The translations under genes and the position numbers were made by a program. A DNA stretch of 64,000 bases, taken from positions 1 to 64,000 of the forward strand of contig CAMVPC010000006.1 in the NCBI GenBank assembly GCA_947169265.1. The letters are read 5' to 3'. The stretch comes from an uncultured Prevotellaceae bacterium. GTDB lineage: Bacteria; Bacteroidota; Bacteroidia; Bacteroidales; Muribaculaceae. Under the pieces are notes generated by a model, which was given only the letters and a program-made list of their open reading frames with translations, was not told the DNA's origin and made no database searches. Below are positions 60,772 to 64,000 of the stretch, piece after piece (position 1 is the stretch's first letter; each line of letters starts with the position of its first letter).

Positions 60772-61772
60772 ACATGACACGACGAAACGATAAATTGCGC
60801 CAGCGGCAAGCGCGCGGCGCGCGTCAGCAAGCTATCTCGTTTGGCTTCGACGAAACATTACTCGACGACACCGTGGCCCACGACGAGCCGCAGGACGCCG
60901 TGCCCTCACCGACTTCGACAGTCGGTGAGGGAAACGCCTGGACGCTACAGTTCGCGAGTTTCGGCAGCGGCAGTAGCGGCAACTGCGCCTTCCTGGGCGT
61001 GGCGGGCCAGGGAGTGCTCATTGACGCCGGCGTGACGCCCGACAAGGTGTTCCCCGAGCTGGCCCGCAATGGCATCAGGCCCGCCGATGTGAAAGGCATT
61101 GTGCTCACTCACGACCACGCCGACCATGTGCGCTATGCCTACAAGATGGTGCGCACTTACCGTCACCTGCGCATCTACTGCACGCCCAAGCTCATGCGCG
61201 GCATCCTCACGCTACACAAGGTGTCGCGCCGCATCCAGGACTGCCAGGAGGCCATTTTCAAAGAAATCCCGTTCAAGCTGGGCGGCATGCGTTTCACGGC
61301 GTTCGAGACGTCGCACGATGCGTTTGACAACATGGGCTTCTTCATCGAGGCGGGCGACCACCGCTTTGTGGTGGCCACCGACATGGGCGTCATCACCGAC
61401 CGCGCGCGCCACTATATGAGCCAGGCCACGTGCCTGATGATAGAGAGCAACTACGACCGCCACATGCTCGACACCGGGACTTATCCCGAGTACCTCAAGG
61501 CGCGCGTGAGAGGCCCCAAGGGCCACCTCGACAACGAGGTCGCGGCGCAGTTTGTGGGCGAGCAATACCACGAGGGTTTGCGTCACATTTTCCTGTGCCA
61601 CCTGAGCAACGACAACAACACGCCCGAGCTGGCGCTCGGCGCCATGCGCCGCTCGCTCGAGGGTCGCGGGCTGAGCGTGGGCGACGCGAGCAACGCCGTG
61701 GAACAGCGCGCGCGCGACGTGCAACTCTATGCGTTGCCCCGCTACGACACGAGCACGTGGTTCCTGATTTAA
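60768..61772 (+). CDS. MBL-fold metallo-hydrolase, YycJ/WalJ-like
   Basis: This 334-residue protein has a charged N-terminal extension (about 1-60) and then a metallo-beta-lactamase domain. The start FASFGSGSSGNCAFL and VLIDAGVTPDKV fit the YycJ/WalJ exonuclease-like branch. Metal ligands are THDHADHV (about 122-129), a His in FETSHDAFDNMGF, an Asp in VVATDMGVIT, and a C-terminal HLSNDNN. The start could be GTG at 60768 (overlapping the previous stop) or ATG at 60774. Linkage to the RsmI-like gene suggests nucleic-acid metabolism. Confidence 0.9.
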   Translation: MNMTRRNDKLRQRQARGARQQAISFGFDETLLDDTVAHDEPQDAVPSPTSTVGEGNAWTLQFASFGSGSSGNCAFLGVAGQGVLIDAGVTPDKVFPELARNGIRPADVKGIVLTHDHADHVRYAYKMVRTYRHLRIYCTPKLMRGILTLHKVSRRIQDCQEAIFKEIPFKLGGMRFTAFETSHDAFDNMGFFIEAGDHRFVVATDMGVITDRARHYMSQATCLMIESNYDRHMLDTGTYPEYLKARVRGPKGHLDNEVAAQFVGEQYHEGLRHIFLCHLSNDNNTPELALGAMRRSLEGRGLSVGDASNAVEQRARDVQLYALPRYDTSTWFLI

Positions 61773-61810
61773 TTTTATAGAACATTCAATTTTTTTCCCC
61801 CCGAATAACG

Positions 61811-62737
61811 ATGAAACGAATTACACTTCTCTTGAGTTTCGCCATTCTCATGATGGGCGCCGCCCGGGCGCAATGCGGCTGCGGCTGCGGCCGGTATGAC
61901 TGTGTGTGCGGCAAGTCGCTCACCTTGAAGGGCAACGATGCCGTGAAATGGGCCGACGAACATGTGGCCCAACTCATCGACAACTATCTTGCCGAGGCCG
62001 GCAACAAGCTCGACCCCGACGAGATTCGCAAGCAGCTCTCGCCAGTGGGTTATGACGGCACCAATGTGCCGGCCTACCGCCAGGCCGAGTGGCTGCTCGT
62101 TGACACCATTTACACGCTCATGCTGCAGCAAGCCGTGGACCGTGGCAACCGTTCGATAGCGATTCTTACGGGTCCGGGCGGAGCCGGCAAGAGCACGAGT
62201 ACGCGCACCATCGACTTCAGCGGAAAGGGCCTGCTCTACGACAGCGCGCTCAACAGCTACTCATCGCTGAAAAACGTGGTCGAGCGCGCTCAGGCCGGCG
62301 GCATGACCGACGTCGAGGTGGTGGCCATCTATAACGACATCGTCACGTGCTTCAAGAACTCGGTGGGACGAGGAAAGGCCACCGGGCGCTTCCTGGGCGT
62401 CGACTACCTGGTGGAAGCGTTCCGCAGTAATGCCCACAAGATAGAGTTGCTGCGGCTCGAGCACCCCGAGGTGAGGCTTGTGGCCATCGATAACAACCAC
62501 AATAACGGCGGTCGCCGCGTGAGTGCCGACGAGGCCGAGCGCTGGGACTTCAGTGTGAGCGCGACTACCCTTAACGAACTTTTAACCTATCTGCTCAATG
62601 AAATTAACTCGGGAGAACTTAAAGGACATCAAATTGCCTCTGTCAGTGGAGATGTACAAGGCATTGAGGGACTCGACGATACCGGCAAGGCTCTGGCCCA
62701 AGAAATTGCTCGTCGAGTATGTGAGGGTGCAAAATGA
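61811..62737 (+). CDS. Zeta-toxin-like P-loop protein with signal peptide
   Basis: This 308-residue protein has a clear Sec-type N-terminus (MKRITLLLSFAILMMGAARA) followed by a cysteine cluster CGCGCGRYDCVCG. The body (about 45-300) is a P-loop kinase fold: a Walker A ILTGPGGAGKSTSTR at about 117-131, LLYDSALNSYSSL, and VGRGKATGRFLGVDYLVEAF, which resembles the arginine-bearing lid of zeta toxins. The combination of a nucleotide-binding kinase with an export signal is odd, since the periplasm lacks ATP. It could be a cytosolic protein with a false signal, or act elsewhere. An overlapping small ORF begins near its end. Confidence 0.75.
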   Translation: MKRITLLLSFAILMMGAARAQCGCGCGRYDCVCGKSLTLKGNDAVKWADEHVAQLIDNYLAEAGNKLDPDEIRKQLSPVGYDGTNVPAYRQAEWLLVDTIYTLMLQQAVDRGNRSIAILTGPGGAGKSTSTRTIDFSGKGLLYDSALNSYSSLKNVVERAQAGGMTDVEVVAIYNDIVTCFKNSVGRGKATGRFLGVDYLVEAFRSNAHKIELLRLEHPEVRLVAIDNNHNNGGRRVSADEAERWDFSVSATTLNELLTYLLNEINSGELKGHQIASVSGDVQGIEGLDDTGKALAQEIARRVCEGAK

Positions 62738-62792
62738 GGTCATGCGCGAACTGGTAGAGCGCAGTGGCACGGCATTCTACAGCGACCGGTGA
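62598..62792 (+). CDS. Small overlapping ORF, possibly coding
   Basis: This 64-residue frame starts with ATG within the last 140 bp of the zeta-like gene (in another frame) and ends 55 bp after it. The product is charged and helix-like (MKLTRENLKDIKLPLSVEMY, then LLVEYVRVQNEVMRELVERS). It carries no known motif. The composition is less arginine-rich than typical shadow frames in this GC-rich DNA. It could be a small partner protein or a chance frame. Its last 55 bp are not covered by any other gene. Confidence 0.35.
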   Translation: MKLTRENLKDIKLPLSVEMYKALRDSTIPARLWPKKLLVEYVRVQNEVMRELVERSGTAFYSDR

Positions 62793-62794
62793 TT

Positions 62795-62840
62795 TTTGCC
62801 GTTTCATGAATAATGACTAACTTTGCGGCGATTATTCATG
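62795..62840 (+). promoter_or_regulatory. DUF2723 gene promoter with flanking inverted repeat
   Basis: A -33 TTTG (62795-62798) and a -7 TAACTTTG (62818-62825) are 19 nt apart. A perfect 10-bp inverted repeat, CATGAATAAT (62805-62814) and ATTATTCATG (62831-62840), brackets the -7 box and looks like an operator. Confidence 0.7.
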
Positions 62841-62844
62841 TCCT

Positions 62845-62865
62845 TAAAGTGGCCGTGCCACTTTA
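62845..62865 (+). other. Leader hairpin of the DUF2723 gene
   Basis: A perfect 9-bp stem (TAAAGTGGC with GCCACTTTA) with a CGT loop lies in the predicted 5' leader, about 60 nt before the ATG. There is no T-run, so it is more likely an RNA structure than a terminator. Confidence 0.5.
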
Positions 62866-62924
62866 GAGGCATGAGGAGTAAAGAGTAACGAGAAAAGAGA
62901 AAAAACAATAAACATTCACGATAG

Positions 62925-64000
62925 ATGAAGAAATATAACATCATCAACAACACGCTTGGTTGGCTCACCTTTGTCGTGGCAGCGGTCACTTACCTGCTCA
63001 CGCTCGAGCCCACGGCCAGTTTTTGGGACTGTCCGGAGTTCATCTCACAAGGATATAAACTCGAAATCGGTCACCCGCCCGGCAACCCCATGTTCATACT
63101 TGCGGCACGCTTTGCGGCCAACTTCGCGGGTGGCGACGTGACGGCCGTGTCGTGGTGGGTCAACGCCATGAGCGCCTTGTTCAGCGCCGGCACCATCCTG
63201 CTGCTGTTCTGGACCATCACCCATCTGGTGAAACAGCTTGTGGTCAAGCGCGGCCGTGAAGACAGCATGACGCTGGCGCAATACCTGGTGGTGATGGGCA
63301 GCGGCCTGTGTGGCGCGCTGGTCTACACGTGGAGCGACACGTTCTGGTTCAGTGCCGTCGAGGCCGAGGTCTACGCCTTCTCGTCGTTCTGCACGGCGCT
63401 CGTGTTCTGGCTCATCCTCAAGTGGGAGAACCGTGCCGGCACGCCGGCCGGCGACCGTTACCTGATATTGATAGCCTACGTGTTCGGTGTGTCGCTGGGA
63501 GTGCACCTGCTCAACCTGCTTGCGATACCCGCCATCGCGCTCATTTTTTACTATCGTTATTACAAGCGCACGACGCTCGCCGGCTCGATTGTGGCGCTGC
63601 TGGTGTCGTTCGCGATTATCGTGCTCATTCTTTACGGCCTTGAGCCGGGCTTTGTCGAACTTGCCGGTTACTTCGAGCTGCTCTTTGTCAACGGCTTCGG
63701 GATGGGTTACAACAGCGGTGTGCTCTTCTACGCCGTGTTGTTGCTGGCCGTGCTCGCCTGGTGCCTGTTTGAGTTGCACCGCAATCGCAGCGACGTGCTC
63801 ATGCGCCTGTCGTTCGTGCTGGGCATCGTGCTGTCGGGCATGCTGTTCCTGGGCAACGGCCTGGTGCTTCCGGTAGTGCTCATCATCGCCCTGTCGGTGT
63901 ATGTGTTCGTGTTCATGAAGCACCTCAACCGGCGCCTGCTGGCCAACACCGTGCTGGCCGTGATGATGATATTTATCGGTTTCTCGAGCTACGCGCTCGT
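62925..64000 (+). CDS. DUF2723 family membrane protein (3' end outside window)
   Basis: This partial frame (358 codons, no stop) encodes a polytopic membrane protein. The opening NTLGWLTFVVAAVTYLLTLEPTASFWDCPEFIS followed by KLEIGHPPGNPMFILAARF is characteristic of DUF2723. The family is related to human TMEM260 and protein O-mannosyltransferases and is annotated as a GT-C-type glycosyltransferase. The acidic WDCPEF motif would be in the first extracytoplasmic loop. At least nine membrane helices are visible. It probably transfers a sugar to secreted proteins, fitting the many exported proteins in the window (inference). Confidence 0.93.
   Translation, partial: MKKYNIINNTLGWLTFVVAAVTYLLTLEPTASFWDCPEFISQGYKLEIGHPPGNPMFILAARFAANFAGGDVTAVSWWVNAMSALFSAGTILLLFWTITHLVKQLVVKRGREDSMTLAQYLVVMGSGLCGALVYTWSDTFWFSAVEAEVYAFSSFCTALVFWLILKWENRAGTPAGDRYLILIAYVFGVSLGVHLLNLLAIPAIALIFYYRYYKRTTLAGSIVALLVSFAIIVLILYGLEPGFVELAGYFELLFVNGFGMGYNSGVLFYAVLLLAVLAWCLFELHRNRSDVLMRLSFVLGIVLSGMLFLGNGLVLPVVLIIALSVYVFVFMKHLNRRLLANTVLAVMMIFIGFSSYAL

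Noticed and set aside
1..64000. CRISPR arrays, rRNA operons, intact insertion sequences
   Set aside because: No regularly spaced repeats, rRNA-like sequence or transposase genes were recognised on reading.

Overview
The window looks like a chromosomal segment from a GC-rich Bacteroidales bacterium, most like Muribaculaceae or Prevotella relatives; this is an inference from gene content, not a database result. The evidence is: promoters of the Bacteroidetes form (TTTG or TTG, 19-21 nt, TAnnTTTG); many exported proteins with Sec signals, lipoprotein cysteines, C-terminal dockerin-like repeats or type IX-secretion-like tails; BspA-type leucine-rich repeats; PCMD and calycin-like domains; DUF4421 and DUF2723 proteins; and a C10 peptidase. 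No rRNA, CRISPR array, intact insertion sequence or prophage was seen.

Layout. 1-4.2 kb (minus): an operon of envelope proteins (PCMD lipoprotein, beta-barrel, two calycin-like proteins). 4.3-9.1 kb (minus): tcdA, a beta-helix lipoprotein, a DUF4421 protein and another lipoprotein. 9.7-22.9 kb (plus): a dockerin-tailed protein, an ECF sigma/anti-sigma/secreted-protein operon, a BspA-LRR/dockerin/cohesin-like protein, argS, a Bax-inhibitor-1 family gene behind a consensus sigma-54 promoter, and a 1158-residue surface protein.

23.1-36.2 kb (minus) is the most striking block. It is one tight operon, read from one good promoter: FHA protein, clpS, clpA, aat, PP2C phosphatase, a 1460-residue fusion of a SEDS glycosyltransferase (RodA/FtsW type) with a class B penicillin-binding transpeptidase, a GYF_2 membrane protein, a membrane Ser/Thr kinase and a second FHA protein. 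It has the same parts as the actinobacterial pknA/pknB-pstP-rodA-pbpA-fhaA/fhaB locus, with the whole N-degron proteolysis pathway built in. I infer phospho-signalling control of peptidoglycan synthesis coupled to regulated proteolysis.

36.4-47.4 kb: a C10 cysteine peptidase (minus), then polA (proofreading domain apparently dead), sufS, an epimerase, cvpA, a conserved hypothetical, rsmI and a coiled-coil lipoprotein (plus). 47.5-54.1 kb (minus): pdxA, then nucleotidyltransferase, ATP-grasp, CDP-alcohol phosphatidyltransferase and HAD genes that look like an unassigned phospholipid-headgroup pathway, then a dockerin-tailed protein. 54.3-55.8 kb: an AAA/PD-(D/E)XK protein. 56.0-58.1 kb (minus): queF-queC-queD-queE, the preQ0/preQ1 operon. 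58.2-64 kb (plus): tRNA-Leu(UAG), a BspA-LRR protein, an RsmI-like methylase, an MBL hydrolase, a signal-peptide-bearing zeta-toxin-like P-loop protein with a small overlapping ORF, and the start of a DUF2723 membrane protein.

Limits: all family calls are from reading translations by eye. Promoters and terminators are pattern matches. Nothing was searched or computed.
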